Source: Limnomonas spitsbergensis
Lineage: Eukaryota; Chlorophyta; Chlorophyceae; Chlamydomonadales
Direction: 5' to 3'
Assembly (NCBI GenBank): GCA_037349105.1
Contig: JAYJMM010000114.1
Location: forward strand, 4,579,501-4,643,500
Length of the DNA stretch: 64,000 bases
Position numbers and translations under genes: made by a program. Positions within the stretch are counted from its first letter, which is position 1. The number at the start of each line of letters is the position of its first letter. A model generated the notes under the pieces. The model was not told the origin of the DNA. It saw only the letters and a program-made list of their open reading frames with translations, and made no database searches. Below are positions 1-11,381 of this stretch, piece by piece.

Positions 1-180
1 TTCATGATCCACCAGACCAACACTACCATGTGCTGCGTGTCATACAGCTCTTTCTAAGGCTGGCTCAGCTGGTTCCGACTTCCGAGGTGTCTCCAAAGGA
101 GCCACACCCTCAGTGTAAGGGGCCAGGGGGTCACGTGGTTATTCAAGCAACATTTTAGGATGTAAACGGACGTATGTTGG
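1..180. repeat. Dispersed repeat, inverted partner of 8375-8560
   Basis: The block running from the CATGATCCACCAGA start to the 'aacattttaggatgtaaacg' end reappears in reverse complement at about 8375-8560 with moderate divergence. The two copies face each other across an 8.2-kb stretch. No coding potential is recognised. Confidence 0.6.
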
Positions 181-837
181 AAAGAAGAACACAGAGGTGC
201 CGCCGCCAGCCTCAACAGACCGACCTCCAGAAAAAAAGATACGAAGTTTTCCAAATACAGTATTGGATTTTCTTGGAGGCCCCTCCCCCCCACTTTGCCC
301 CCCCATATTCCCCACTCTCCCTGGACCAAAAACATTTGAAAAACAGCTTTGGATCGCTCTCGTCACCAAGCTCTACAAGAAGGGGGATGGGGTCGATTCT
401 TTTCGTTTTTGCCCCCCCCCCTCGGTTTACTCACCTGTATTCGAAACGGTTGCGGTTGACTGGGGATCTGCTCTGGGCCAGATATCTCCATCCTCTTTTG
501 ACATTTCAGTTCGTTTGACGTTTCAGGCCCGTCGTGCCTTCCTAAAACCGAATTTTGCCTCTGCCAACTAATGGCTCCGCCATGTTCCCCGAGATCTTCT
601 CCGAGGGCATTTTTTGATTTCATATCCGAATGCAGCATGGGTGATGCTGAAATTATGCTCTGACATCCATCAGGCACGCAAACCTGACGTAAACCAGTGA
701 CACCTGTTCGCCCATCAGCCACCTGGATTTGCTATTTAGGGCCAGAAACTGGCGTTACCTCCATACAGTATCTTCTAGCCAGTCACTCTCATTTGCGTCG
801 TCAGCAAGACAACTTATCCCAAGAACCAAGCACAAGA

Positions 838-943
838 ATGTCGTTCATGATCACTCGCCGCTCCCCTGCTGCCGTTGCCAGTGGCCGTCCCGCCCCCGTC
901 AAGGCAACCGTTCGCCACGCCGTTATGCGACCCGTCGGAGTGA
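838..943 (+). CDS. Exon 1 of the putative thylakoid-lumen protein
   Basis: ATG at 838 begins a 35-codon basic leader. The end is set by the only GT that preserves frame with exon 2; the exact donor is uncertain. Confidence 0.5.
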
Positions 944-2675
944 GTAGCATCACCTGGTATTATCGAGCCTCGCCCATCCAGCCATCCCATCTTTACTTTT
1001 GGGAAAGAAGCAAGCCAGGTGTATTTTCTCGATTTCCATGTGCATCCACTTCTTATGCCGAGTCAGCTTCACAAACTGACAAACTGGGGCACTCAGTGCC
1101 CACTGCCCCATCTAGTTGCCCATTGTTCTGTGAGCAACGTCCAGTCCATCTGAAAGCTGGCTGAAGTTGTAAGCTTAACATTTTGATTGCAATTGAACTT
1201 GCTGGCAAATCAAATGGGTCGCGGCATAATTTTTATGTGACAACCCAACTCAGCTGGGTTGGGTGGCTGGATTAGCAGGTACAAGGATGAATGGATGATC
1301 TGGGTCAAACTCCTCCGTTTGCCTGCATGCAAATATGAAATATCTAGATCTATACATATAAATATGTCAATGACATTACACCTCTGGGCCCTGCTCAAAA
1401 AGGTTCGGACGCGTGGGCGCCCAACTGTCCCGTTGGAAGAAAATAAAGTGATATAAATATGTCTGCGTGATTGTGCCGAACCTGCAGTGAATGCTGTGGC
1501 CGGACGCAGGGTACGCAGGGCCCTTCACTACGCAACCCCGCAGCCTCTCAGAAGAAATTCCGAGTGGAACTCGGATACAGCAGCGGTCACTATTCCTCTT
1601 GCACACGGAGAGGAATATGCTGAGAATCTTTGTTTGGAATGCAATGCAGGTCAACTCCAGCCAGAGGAGCATGGTCCAGGCTGAGGAAGGTAAGTTCTGG
1701 GGTTTGCGATGGCGGCCCCCCGGCCAGAAGTGGGGGACGGAAAAAACAGTGTGCGGAATTTATTATGCCTGTCGAGCCCACCAGCCCACATACTCGTGAA
1801 GTATGTGGCCTTTTGGTTTATACCTGTGTGCAGGATGTATGCCATTTCCATTCGAAGTATATTTGAAATGCTGATCGCTGATCCGCTGCCTTGATCCCTC
1901 CAAAGTGATGAAGAGCAGTGCCATGATGCCTAGCTGCTTCGTTTCTAGCGACGAATAACCTGGCAATGTTCACTCCTTTAGTGGCCCCTCAAGTATCTGC
2001 TGATATAGCCATTAAGGATGGTTACACATGCTGGACTAGTCTAGGAGGTGAGCCTGTCACCCTGACCATAGTTGCTGTCGGAGCGCCTTTGGCAGCAGCT
2101 GTGCAGAGTGTAATGGGCTGCAGTGATCTTTTTTCGGCTACACAAGTAGAACTTCGTCAGGCCGCCCAGCGGCCGCCTAGGGACCCCTGGCCAGCGGCTG
2201 GAGTGTAGCTGTCATATAGCCGAGTCACGGTAAAATAAACACTGACGGGGTCCCCTGAAGGCCGACCTGGGGTGTCATGGACATGAAGAACCGAAGGTAC
2301 GACTCAGCTTTGCCTTTTTGAAATATAAATCCCGTTTGGAATTCATACCCTGCAAACCTGCACATGATCGCAGGCGGGCTCAACAAGTTTGTCGCCGCTT
2401 GCGCCGCGGCGCTGCTGCTGACTACCGTGAATGCCAGCTTCGAGCCGGCACAGGCATTCGACCTCGGTGGCAAGGCGGGCAGCGCGATTGAGTCCACCAA
2501 GTCCGCCGGAAAGGACGCCTTTGGAAACGTCAAGGGCAAGGTCACCTCTGATGTTGACAACACCAAGGACGCGACCTCGGGCTTCGCTGGCAGTGCCCAG
2601 TCCGGCGCCAAGGATGTGCGCGATAACATCATGTCTGGTGCTGAGAAGGCAGTGGACACACTGACCGGGAAGTGA
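838..2675 (+). CDS. Probable thylakoid-lumen low-complexity helical protein (two exons: 838-943, 2374-2675)
   Basis: Exon 1 starts at ATG 838 with a basic, Ser/Ala-rich sequence typical of a chloroplast transit peptide. Exon 2 starts after an AG at 2372-2373 and opens with a hydrophobic stretch (FVAACAAALLLTTVNA) ending in an AQA|FD site that fits thylakoidal processing peptidase cleavage. The two exons join in frame if the donor is GT 944 (A|GTAGCA), giving V-S-G-L-N at the joint and a protein of about 136 residues. The nearby GTGAGT at 940 matches the donor consensus better but breaks the frame. The mature part is about 75 residues, rich in K, D, S, A, G and T, predicted amphipathic helix, reminiscent of LEA-like or lumenal stress proteins. 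I recognise no family. The lumen assignment is inferred from the bipartite leader. The intron is about 1.4 kb and contains a short retroelement-tail copy at 1369-1451. Confidence 0.6.
1357..1463 (-). mobile_element. Short retroelement-tail copy with 12-bp target-site duplication
   Basis: The element core (1369-1451) carries the family signature TTACACCTCTGGGCCCTGCT followed by a 'gggcgcccaactgtcccg'-like block. It is flanked by the 12-bp direct repeat TATAAATATGTC at 1357-1368 and 1452-1463, the expected mark of target-primed insertion. The family 3' end lies at the left, so the copy is on the minus strand. It sits in the intron of the lumen-protein gene. Confidence 0.7.
2374..2675 (+). CDS. 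Exon 2 of the putative thylakoid-lumen protein
   Basis: Acceptor GATCGCAG precedes it. The exon encodes the hydrophobic lumen signal, the AQA cleavage site and the mature helical part, and stops at TGA 2673-2675. If transcription started inside the intron, ATG 2364 would give a 103-residue protein. Confidence 0.6.
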
Positions 2676-2699
2676 GCGAGTAGTGGACAACCTGCGCCA

Positions 2700-3320
2700 C
2701 CACCAGGCTCGAGTGACGTTGTGGGTAGAGCAGCTCTACTAGAGCTCCAACTGCATGTCTTCAGGTCTCAGGATTTTGAACTGAAATTTTGATTTGAGCT
2801 ATGGGGCTGCCAGCGCCAGTTATGCAGCATCGGACAGTTGATTTCAATGTGTCAGGTTTTCAAAGTGGATGGTTGTTTTCAGCTGAAGAACAGTGGTGCC
2901 ATTTTCCTACATTGCCGGGTGAAAAGATGTGCTAGTGCAGTAGCAGCTTATGGCGCTACTGACACTCGCTTACTGGAAACTGATATTTTGTCGCCCATGT
3001 TAGATCTGCAGGCTGTCAGGCCTGGAGCAGTTGACACATTTCCAATTTCCTAAAAATTCATATGGAAATATCCACTTGTTGCAATCAGTCTCGAATGTTA
3101 TCAGGGCTGTAAACAGTTGAGACGTACATGCTGATCCAGTTCACATCATTATCGACAGAAACTAGACAGCTACCTATCATGTGCTGAGTGCTGAGACCTG
3201 AAGGGACTGGACAGGGGGGGTAGTTTCCCAGTAACCCCTAGATACTGGGAACTCAGGCATGCAAGTAATAAAATGAACTACACAAGTGACGAGGATAAGT
3301 GCATGTAGACAGGACAGGAC
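2700..3320. other. Intergenic stretch, no supported gene
   Basis: 3' flank of the lumen-protein gene. I see no coherent coding region, RNA gene or repeat array here. Confidence 0.5.
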
Positions 3321-3329
3321 AAAGTAGAG

Positions 3330-3410
3330 AGTCAGTGACGTTACACCTCTGGGCCTTGCTCAAAAAGGCTCGGCTGTGCTGGCGCCAAACGAACAGTCGG
3401 GAGGACAGAT
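3330..3410 (-). mobile_element. Short retroelement-tail copy
   Basis: Contains the family block GTTACACCTCTGGGCC and a diverged 'cggctgtgctggcgcc' segment. No clear target-site duplication. Confidence 0.6.
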
Positions 3411-3644
3411 GGAAACAAACACAGGGGGGCAGGACACATAATAGAGGACAATTAAGTGGGGAAGCGTGGACAATGTTGAATTGCTGGAAATAAATACAAA
3501 GGAAGTTCCAACCTTTGAAAACGTCCATGGTACGCCTGAGGGATAACTACCACGTCTTCCACAAAGGCCAAGGCATCCTACCCAAGCCTGTCCCGGACGC
3601 TACACCTGTGGGCCCAGATGTTATGTCATTGACATGTGGGCCCA

Positions 3645-4250
3645 GATGTCAATAACGTTACACCTCTGGGCTCGCTCAAAGCTCGGCCGCGTGGGCGCCC
3701 AACTGTTCAGAAGGGAGAAAAGAAGACACTAACAGGAAGAGGGGGAACATGAAGAAAAGGAGAGGCCGGGAAGGCAGAAAAGAGTCCGACACCTGAGTTC
3801 CACAAGAGACTAGCCCTCAACAAAGCCTCTGCGAAAAGAAAAGTCCACAGAGCAAGCGTATCCCACCCCTGCTTGAGTGGCCGCGAGGGCGCCCCACTGA
3901 TCAGAAGGGAGACGAGAAGAAACTAAAAAGGGGGCAAACAACAACGAAAAGAAAGGACCAAAAGGGAAGGCCAGAAAGGCAAACGACACCGGCGCCCAGA
4001 ATCCCTGGAGACTAACACTCAACAATGCCCACAGCACAGTCCACAAAAGCAAGTGCATCCCACCCCTGCTCAGCCTGGTACAGCTGGTGGAAGTTAATGG
4101 CAGCGCCCGGACTCCCTGGAGGACCTGCCCACCCCTGCTCCCGTAGCTGCTCCCTGACACTAGGACACTGGACAGGAGTGGCCGAACGCCAATGGAGGTG
4201 GCGATGTCTAGAGGACACACAGGAATCGGTCACATGTTGCGGGATTACAT
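3645..4250 (-). pseudogene. Non-LTR retrotransposon 3' end (decayed)
   Basis: Read on the minus strand, the segment at about 4190-4110 encodes VQCPSVREQLREQGWAG, the tail seen after a reverse transcriptase zinc-binding region. It is followed by a 3' UTR that ends at 3650-3700 in the family terminus (plus-strand reading CAATAACGTTACACCTCTGG). The UTR portion is related in inverted orientation to 55375-55755. No intact catalytic RT domain remains. Confidence 0.55.
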
Positions 4251-4429
4251 ACATGCTAAATGAGTTGAGAGATCAAACCCGCCACACGATCTTATTTCTA
4301 CCCCTGTCTAGATCGCCGGGTTCCATGTTCCTGCCCCCTCACATAGGAGGTTAGCATGGCTGCACCATGGTCCTGGCTGTGCATGGTAGCTGAAACGAGG
4401 TTAGTCATTTCCTACCAGCCCCACGCGGC

Positions 4430-5160
4430 CGAGCGTTCAGCAGCAGGGCCCAGCGAGTATGCACCTTTCTAAACTAGGGCACTGGAAGCACACATGTAGC
4501 GCATCCTCCACCTGCTCGCTATCCCCCCGTGCCCAGCACCGCTGGCAGCAGCGTGCCTCTCGCCGCTGACCGTTGCGCCGTCCTCTGGTATCAGCCATGC
4601 TGATCGCGCCGAGCCGCAGTTGCAAATTATGCGCTCACAAGCACACTCCCTTTGGCTAGTGCGGCTCTTGGCTTGCGCCAGCACGGCACCCGCCGTGGAC
4701 TGGAACCAGGCGCGGTAGGTCGCCGCAGATCTGTGCTCGGTGGTCCCTGGGGTCCCCATCGCCGCTGGCGTCCAGCCGTGCTTGCTCGTAGGCTGCGTCA
4801 ACGAGTGCCAACACCTCTGTGACGGGTAGGCGCTGGAGGGCAGCTGCTGCCTCGCGCAGGGTCGGGGTGGCTGTCTCCCGCTCCAGCTCCTCTAATGCAC
4901 CCAGCAGATCAGAGCACCAGGTGCGGCCGCCAGTGCCCTGGCTGACTGCAAGCTGAAGATCTGCTGCCATGGCTTGAGCCATGAGAGGGCTGTATTGCTG
5001 TGCCGCCGGTGCCACCGCTGCATTGTAGAAGCGGAGGATATGAGTCCACCAGTCTCGCTGTAGTGGCTGGAGCTGCAGCTCTCTCACGACTCCCCAACTG
5101 GCGGCTGATGCAGGTAGCCCCGCAGCCTGGCGTAGGTGCTGAAGCAAGCTGGACTGGATT
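4430..5160 (-). pseudogene. Non-LTR retrotransposon C-terminal fragment (frameshifted)
   Basis: The minus strand from 5147 to about 4656 encodes an Ala/Leu-rich helical segment followed by FQSTAGAVLAQAKSRTS. After a frame change, 4625-4437 encodes a Cys/His-rich tail (CCQRCWARGDSEQVEDALH, then CFQCPSLERC) resembling the C-terminal zinc-binding region of LINE-type reverse transcriptases. Frameshifts show it is dead. The same protein segment occurs on the plus strand at 8790-9115. Confidence 0.55.
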
Positions 5161-5169
5161 TGACAGATG

Positions 5170-5300
5170 TGTTACGTCATTGCCATGTCACTGACATTAT
5201 ACCGCTGTGACATGATGAAAATGCTCGGTCAATGACTTACATCTCTGGGCCCTGCTCAAAAAGGCTCGGTGTGAGCGCCTGACTACCTGGTCGGGAGGAA
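5170..5300 (-). mobile_element. Short retroelement-tail copies, degraded
   Basis: Two fragments of the CAATGAC...CTCTGGGCCCTGCTC family lie at about 5178-5210 and 5227-5290, the second with a diverged body. Confidence 0.45.
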
Positions 5301-6640
5301 AAGAAACGAAAGGCTCGAGGAGAAAGGAAAGGACCAGACGGAAAACGGAGAAGGAAAGGACCAGCATTGCCATGTCGGCGTGACACTGAAAAGCTGGAAT
5401 CTGAAAACCAATGGAAGAGAAAGTTCCGGTAAGAGGCGAGGTACGGTAAGGATGGGAAGAAATTGGAAATTACCCCCCCGGAGAAGTCGATAATAACAGA
5501 GGGCAGGAAGTCTGTTTCTCCAGGTTATCTAGAATCTATCCCTTGACAAGATGGTCCACAGATGGAGAAGCGGGGATGGACAGGCCCCTCAGACGATGCT
5601 GAATCAAGGTGGGCGCCCAACAGTCAAGTTGGGAGAAGGGAATTAAGGACAAGAGGGAGAACAAAAAAAGAGAGGGACAGCTGCCACAAACTTGGGTGGT
5701 AGGCCCTTCTGTGGAAGATGTGCTGCATCTTGAAAACGATTAGAGGGTAAGACTCAAATTTGAGAGGCAGGGGCTTCAGATTTTCTTTTCTTTTCTGAGA
5801 ACGGTCTTTTCTCCTCTCTCTTACCTTCATTCCTCCTTAACCAAATAGCTGGATGCCGGCACAGCAGAGTTTTTTATATGACATCTTCAGGCGTTTTAAA
5901 AACTGACCGGCAGTGTATCCCAACGTTTTATTTGCGAGTTGACCGGGTGCTATGACACTTTGAAATAACGGTTACTGCTCGAGTATCTGATAAAGAAACC
6001 TTGACTTAGTGTCACAATCCACTAGTGCATGTGCCACCTTTGTCAAATGACATGCAAAACTGCTTTGGTCCTTGATGAAGGGTCGGACTGTGTCCCTGCT
6101 ATGCGAGTGTTATGACCATCATGGTCGCTATTTCCATGAACGGCAAACGGCATCACAATTGTTCATGCACGATGTGCTACATTGCAGCGTTTCGTACTTA
6201 CTGAAAATAAGCTCTGGAGAGCCTTTAAGAGCGGGGCCCAGAGGCGTGAGGTCGATGACAGACAGTGGATCGGACTCTGTAACGTTGTATCATGGTGTTA
6301 TTTACAAAGTGTGTCTCATGCTAAATGGGCAAATATAAGATGAATATCACTATTGGTGTGCACAGTACAGTCTCGTTGGATAGCAAGTCCTAATAATTAT
6401 GCTGGTTGTATTATCAATTAAGCAAGTTTCAAGGAAAATCAGAATGGCATAGCACAAGATGCAGCTCGTGTGCAACAGGCTACAAAAAGTCTTGATCAGA
6501 CAGGGCCTAGAATAATACAGTACAAAAAGATTAGACACCGGTATGGCAGACTGCATTCGGGCATAAGGACAAAAAAACTAGTGGAAATGAACCACTATTC
6601 AGACAAAATAGATGTTCCTCACATACACTACATGAGCAGG
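5300..6640. other. Gene-poor AT-richer stretch
   Basis: I see no credible gene. The stretch is purine-rich at its left end. A family-like fragment (GAGCAGGGCCCAGGAATGTC) ends it at about 6631-6665, just downstream of the ferredoxin-like gene. Confidence 0.45.
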
Positions 6641-6690
6641 GCCCAGGAATGTCACGTCAATGACATACACTACAAGACGCCCATGCTGGC

Positions 6691-7689
6691 CTAAGCGTTC
6701 ATATGTCCAGGCACTGAGACACGTACAGCATCCCCCTGGGGCCGCAAGAAATGCGAGTCCAACAGCGATCCCATGTCTGAAGGATCCAACTCGGTATAGA
6801 GCTGACCCCGCTTTCCGGCGCCACTGCTAGCCGCCGCCGCCGCAGTGACCACGCGTATCGCAGCGCCCTGGTCGCACTTGCCCAGGCACTTGCACGGCAC
6901 CACCTCCACAGCGGCACTGTCCCCAACTACAGCAGAAATGGCTTGCATGATGCCTGCAGCGCCTTTGGCTTGGCACTTCCTGCCCTGGCAGACCATGATG
7001 CGACCAGTGCTGCTGCTCCCTGCAGCTGCCGTGCCCCCGTCCACAGCTGATGAGCATCCCGCATAGTTCCGGGCCTGGAATTCTGGGAGCGAGAGGTCGA
7101 TGCCAGTGGAGGCTGGCAGGGAGTAGTCAGATCTCCTCGGTGTCCCCTCACTCTGCAGTGATAGCCCAGCCGCTGCGAAGATGCTGGCAGCCGCGGTGAC
7201 ATAGGGGGGGGCTGTTGGGAGCGCGACGGGGCTGCTCCTCTTGCTGGTAAACCGCATTTCGTCCTCGTCGGAGTCGCTTCCAGCACTGTCTGCAGAGAAA
7301 GGGATGTCGAGCTGGTTCAGCTGGCGAAGGCGCTGCTGCAGCAGCTGCATCTCGGTGTCGAGCACATTCCGTGTCGACAGCTCGGGTGCAGCGAGCACCT
7401 GCGCAGGCTTTGCGGACTGCTTCTGCGCTCGCTCGATGCCTAATCGGCTCATTTTAATAATCTTGGAGAGAAGTCGACCTCCGCGGGTGCTGCCGATCGA
7501 AAGGGAGCTCCCGCTGGCTGACGCGGTGGGGGCCATGGCGGAGTCAGACTGTGCAGGCCGCGGTTGAAGAAGGGCGACTCGGGGAAAAAGAGGAGTCGAG
7601 GACATAGCAGGTACCCTGCCTGAGAAGGAAGGCTGCTGCGAAGAGGATGCAACGCTGGGACGCGCCTGGCTCATTCTGCCGGAGAGCAT
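6691..7689 (-). CDS. Protein with C-terminal thioredoxin-like [2Fe-2S] ferredoxin domain
   Basis: An intronless minus-strand frame ends at TAG 6691-6693. I favour ATG 7689 (about 332 residues). The frame stays open to 7902, but that extension is compositionally unlike the rest. The N-terminal region is Ser/Ala/Pro-rich and basic with KIIKMSRLGI, suggesting an organelle transit peptide. A short Leu/Gln coiled coil (LQQRLRQLNQL) and an acidic patch follow. The C-terminal domain has C-x4-C (VCQGRKC) then, after 28 residues, C-x3-C (CLGKC), the cluster-binding pattern of thioredoxin-fold [2Fe-2S] proteins such as NuoE-type and plant ferredoxin-like proteins. It probably binds a [2Fe-2S] cluster in the chloroplast; substrate and partner unknown. 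Domain call fairly firm, localisation inferred. Confidence 0.7.
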   Translation of the reverse strand: MLSGRMSQARPSVASSSQQPSFSGRVPAMSSTPLFPRVALLQPRPAQSDSAMAPTASASGSSLSIGSTRGGRLLSKIIKMSRLGIERAQKQSAKPAQVLAAPELSTRNVLDTEMQLLQQRLRQLNQLDIPFSADSAGSDSDEDEMRFTSKRSSPVALPTAPPYVTAAASIFAAAGLSLQSEGTPRRSDYSLPASTGIDLSLPEFQARNYAGCSSAVDGGTAAAGSSSTGRIMVCQGRKCQAKGAAGIMQAISAVVGDSAAVEVVPCKCLGKCDQGAAIRVVTAAAAASSGAGKRGQLYTELDPSDMGSLLDSHFLRPQGDAVRVSVPGHMNA

Positions 7690-8374
7690 GATATACTGCG
7701 CTTGGTGTCGAGTATTGAGTGTTGAGGGGCTGCTTGTACAGTGAGACAGGTTACGGCGTGGGTCGTGAAGGTTTAAATCAAGGCAGTGATAATTATGGGT
7801 CGGTGGGGAACTTTTGCCTGGAGGGAAATGCTCGGCGCGTGCCTTGCGCGTGCCCGGGGAGAAGGTGGCGCAAGCCTGGCACACGCCTCCCCGCCCACCC
7901 ACTGGCGCATCTCATACACTCTTCTCAGCGGAGCTCTTGCGGGAGCTCCTGCCACGTGTCAGTAGGAGGGCCAGTCATTTATTTAAAAAGGCTGGAATTC
8001 TTAAGCGTTTAACCCCCTGGTTTAACGCTGTCCTTTTCACCATTCTCAGCCAACGCAACATGACGATGCATCGCGGTGCTGCCAGAACGCCTTGTTCAGG
8101 TTCGCGGGCCTCAAGTTTGCAAAACGAAAAAACAGCAGCCGCATTCAGATTGGATCTCCGTCTAACCAGGCCAGGGTCTGACCCTCGAAGCTGCTCCAGG
8201 GTTTACCGGTACGAACATCAACCCGCTACATGCAACCCTGATGCTAACTAACATTGCTTCTTTATTGTGCTCCAGGCCATTATTGGCAGGCCAAAGGCAA
8301 GCCACCCCTGGGCCAATACGGGGAGCCAGCTCATGCATGACCGATCTGCGGTCGGTGGCTAAAGCAAGAGGACT
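7690..8374. other. 5' flank of the ferredoxin-like gene; otherwise unassigned
   Basis: The frame upstream of ATG 7689 stays open to 7902 and could be leader or an alternative start. Beyond that I see no gene, only short open frames on both strands. Confidence 0.35.
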
Positions 8375-8560
8375 GCACCAAGCCAACACAGTCCATTTAC
8401 ATCCTAAACTGTTGCTTGAATGACCACATGACCACCATACTGAGGGTTTGGCTCCATTGGGCACACCCCGAAATCAGCTGAGCCAGCCTTAGAAATAAAG
8501 AGCATTACACGCAGCACTAGCAACACATGATGGTGTTGTTCTGGTGGATCATGAATAAAC
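8375..8560. repeat. Dispersed repeat, inverted partner of 1-180
   Basis: Reverse-complement copy of the repeat at the window start, sharing 'ggctcagctgg'-like and 'tccatttacatcctaaac'-like blocks. Divergence indicates an old duplication. Confidence 0.6.
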
Positions 8561-8789
8561 AAACCATTCGTTGTCATTGTGGCAAGGTCCTTAAGTCCAC
8601 TGCCCCTGTAAACGTCGGACGCGCCCAGAATGGGAGGGAGTGCATGGCAGCTTCCGCGTCACAACGCGATTCGAAGCGGCAGAGAACGCTTGGTTTGCTC
8701 CTGTTCGACCCCTAGCTCTTCCTGCTCCTACCCCAGCTGAGCCAACACCTGCGAGCCCTGCTAGCCCGTCAGCCTCTCCACTATCTTGA

Positions 8790-9335
8790 TCACATGCAGA
8801 GATCCTGCCACTGAACACAGCTCTGCGGCCGCCTACCGCACCTGGTTTCAGTCTACGGCGGGCGCCGTGCTAGCGCAGGCCAGGGGCCGCACCAGCCGAA
8901 AGGAGTGTGCTTGCGTGCGCACGAACTTAAGGCTGCGGCTCGGCACCGTCAGCACGGCTGACACTAGATGACGGCGCAGTGGTCAGCAGCGTGACAGGCG
9001 GTGCTGCCTGCGATGTTGGGCTAGGGGAGACGGCGACCATGTGGAGGACGCGCTGCATGCTTGTTTTCAGTGCCCCAGCGTGCAGGATCAACTTAGAGAG
9101 CGGGGATGGGCAGGTCTAACAATGCTAGAGCCTTAAAGTTGTGCCGGCCTACCGGGACAGGCTTGGGTAGGATGCCCCTTCACATTATTTCCCACTTTTT
9201 CCCCATATTTTTGCCCTGCCCCCATCTGTGTTTCTTTCCATCTTTCCTCCCAACTCTTTAGTTAGGCGCCCACGCGGCCGAGCCTTATTTGAGCAGGGCC
9301 CAGAGGTGTAACGTCATTGACTTGCAGACAGGCCA
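8790..9335 (+). pseudogene. Non-LTR retrotransposon 3' end including its terminus
   Basis: Plus-strand 8810-8900 encodes FQSTAGAVLAQARGRTSRKE, matching the fragment at 4430-5160. A frameshift later, about 9000-9110 encodes ALHACFQCPSVQDQLRERGW followed by stop. Roughly 200 bp of 3' UTR follow, ending at 9255-9335 in the family terminus (...GCCCAGAGGTGTAACGTCAT). This copy links the RT tail to the terminus carried by all the short elements. Confidence 0.6.
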
Positions 9336-9499
9336 TCCCGATCAGCAGCTGGCGGAGGCAGATGTAGCAAGCTATGCGGTGACGGTGGAGGAATTAGAGG
9401 GAGTAGTAGGTAAAGAGGTCCTGCTGAGGGAGAAGAAGAAGGCAGTGAGGGAGGTCATATCAAGATGAAGGCTCATGCCAGCGCATTGCCACCGCCATC

Positions 9500-9710
9500 C
9501 AGGCCATCTGCCTTCTGGAAACATGTGATCGCCAGCGAATAGTAGTTGGCAGTCAATAGCCTGGCTGAGCTCAGTATCCAGATTGACTATTGGTATGAAT
9601 TGTGATCGCCAGCGAGCATTAGTCTGGTACTCTGTACTCAAATAACTCAATAGCCTGGCTGGGCGCCTGTGCCCTATACCAAAATTGACCGTTGGCATGA
9701 GTTGTGTTCA
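9500..9710. repeat. Two-copy tandem duplication
   Basis: The blocks GTGATCGCCAGCGA and CAATAGCCTGGCTG recur about 100 bp apart, marking a diverged tandem duplication. Confidence 0.5.
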
Positions 9711-9719
9711 TCTAACGAA

Positions 9720-11190
9720 ATGAGAGATACCAGTTGAAGTGCTTTGTCGAGCTGATAAAAAAACACCCCTTGCCATGTGTCTTTGAATTTTGAATGAGAT
9801 ATTTGAATTTCAATGGGTTCCGGAGGTGGTACCTGAGTGGGTGGTAGGCTCGGGTGCTCGTTTTTATTTTAGGGGATGGGGCTTCTGGCTGTTGTTTTGG
9901 CCCCCCCCTCGCTTAGACACGCTATTTCGTATGGACGTGTTAGGTATGAAGGAGGGATGGTGTGGATGTTTTGCGAACGTCAAGCGAACCAGCCCACCCG
10001 GACGAGCTTGCACGTGAAAAAACTGTAAATGCCCCCGTACAGCTGGTCGCACCTTTCTTCATTCCCACTGCAATAACGCTCTACCCTGCACAGTCCTTAA
10101 CTAGGGCGTCACTCTAGGCTAGGTAGTGAACTGCTGGTACGAACGGCTCCTCTGTCCACTACATAATTTTCTGCTTGGCAGCAGCAGCGGGAGTGGGACA
10201 CCTTCAAACACAAGCAAGCGCGGTGTGATCTGTGCATCTCTTCGATACAATAGCAGCATGGAAGCGGCATGGTCATGACAGCGTCAGGAAGGACTGACTG
10301 CAAGGCAGCTGACTAACGCACCTCAGTAGCAACAGCCTCCCGCCCATCAGCTTTCGCAACAGCAGTGAGATCTGCCTGCCGTCCGACCCACTCATCAACC
10401 GTCCATGACAGCCCGGTCTCCTCGACACGTGAGCGGCGGCTCCATTACCCGCGTGCACTGCATGCTCCCCTCGAGGCCGACTGTGCGCCTGTCGTAGAGA
10501 CCAACCACCTTCCTCGCCAAACTCTGACTCAGCAGCCTTGCATCGGCCCGAGTTCCCACCGCAAAGAACGTACCCTTTACTCCTGCCCTGTCAGCCTGCA
10601 TGATGCGGCTGAATGCGGGGAAGCTGTAGCAACAACTCCTAGCTAGCTACAGCAACTACTACCGCTCGGGAACAGACCAAGCCTCTCCTATCTCAGCCGC
10701 AGCGGAGGGCTACCCAGCCGGGGCCTCAATCCAAGTGGCCCCACGACTAACCGCTAGCTATTCCAGGACATTATCTGTACCTTGCGCATCACCAGCAGTA
10801 CGCCCGCAGCCTCCCCGCCCGCGCTTTGAGGGAAACACAGGGGCTCCAGTCAACTGACGCCAGCTGTACCCCAGGGCCCAATCGTCCCTCTGTTGTGCCA
10901 CCTGAGCCGATCCAGCATCCAGCCTGCAAGAACAGTAGCCGCACGCACAGCTCTGCAGCACATGAACCAAACCAGGCCTTCCTCAGCCATGCCCCGTAGT
11001 CCACCGATTAAACATGAGAGAATGATCTCCTGTCCAGTACTTTGGTCGAGCAGCTGGCTTCGTTAATCCATGTGTCATTCTTTACTCCTTAATAGTTAGT
11101 TAGTCAGTTTCTCGTTTATTCTTCATCCAGGGGCCTGCCAATCGAGCACCCGGCAAGTCCACACAACTTCACAGTTCAAATTTCGAATTT
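9720..11190. other. Upstream region of the PP2C gene, no gene recognised
   Basis: Short open frames only. I see no conserved domain. The promoter of the PP2C gene should lie at its right end, but no diagnostic element is visible. Confidence 0.4.
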
Positions 11191-11195
11191 CAAAG

Positions 11196-11381
11196 ATGCA
11201 GTCCGGCACGCTCTTTCACGTTCGGAGCGGACACGCCTTTGCGGTTGTGAAGGGCGAGGATGTGATGACCATCCAGCCCATGGCGTTCCCGGAGAGGAGC
11301 TGGATGTTTGTGGTGTGCGACGGGCATGGAGGCGTGCAGGCTGCTAACTGCGTAATCGATGTGCTACACAGCATTCTGCAG
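11196..11381 (+). CDS. PP2C exon 1 (DGHGG motif)
   Basis: ATG 11196 opens 62 codons ending ...HSILQ before CAG|GTGGGT. The exon carries the first metal-binding Asp in CDGHGG. Two further in-frame 90-bp copies follow at 11392 and 11482, so donors at 11472 and 11562 could also be used without a frame change. Confidence 0.75.

Noticed and set aside
363..1164. Overlapping frames of 119-155 residues near the window start
   Set aside because: No domain, no splice support, and they overlap exon 1 of the lumen-protein gene in other frames.
7690..7902. N-terminal extension of the [2Fe-2S] protein to ATG 7902
   Set aside because: The extension is compositionally different (His/Arg-rich, no transit-like character), and ATG 7689 begins a more typical organelle leader. 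Not excluded.
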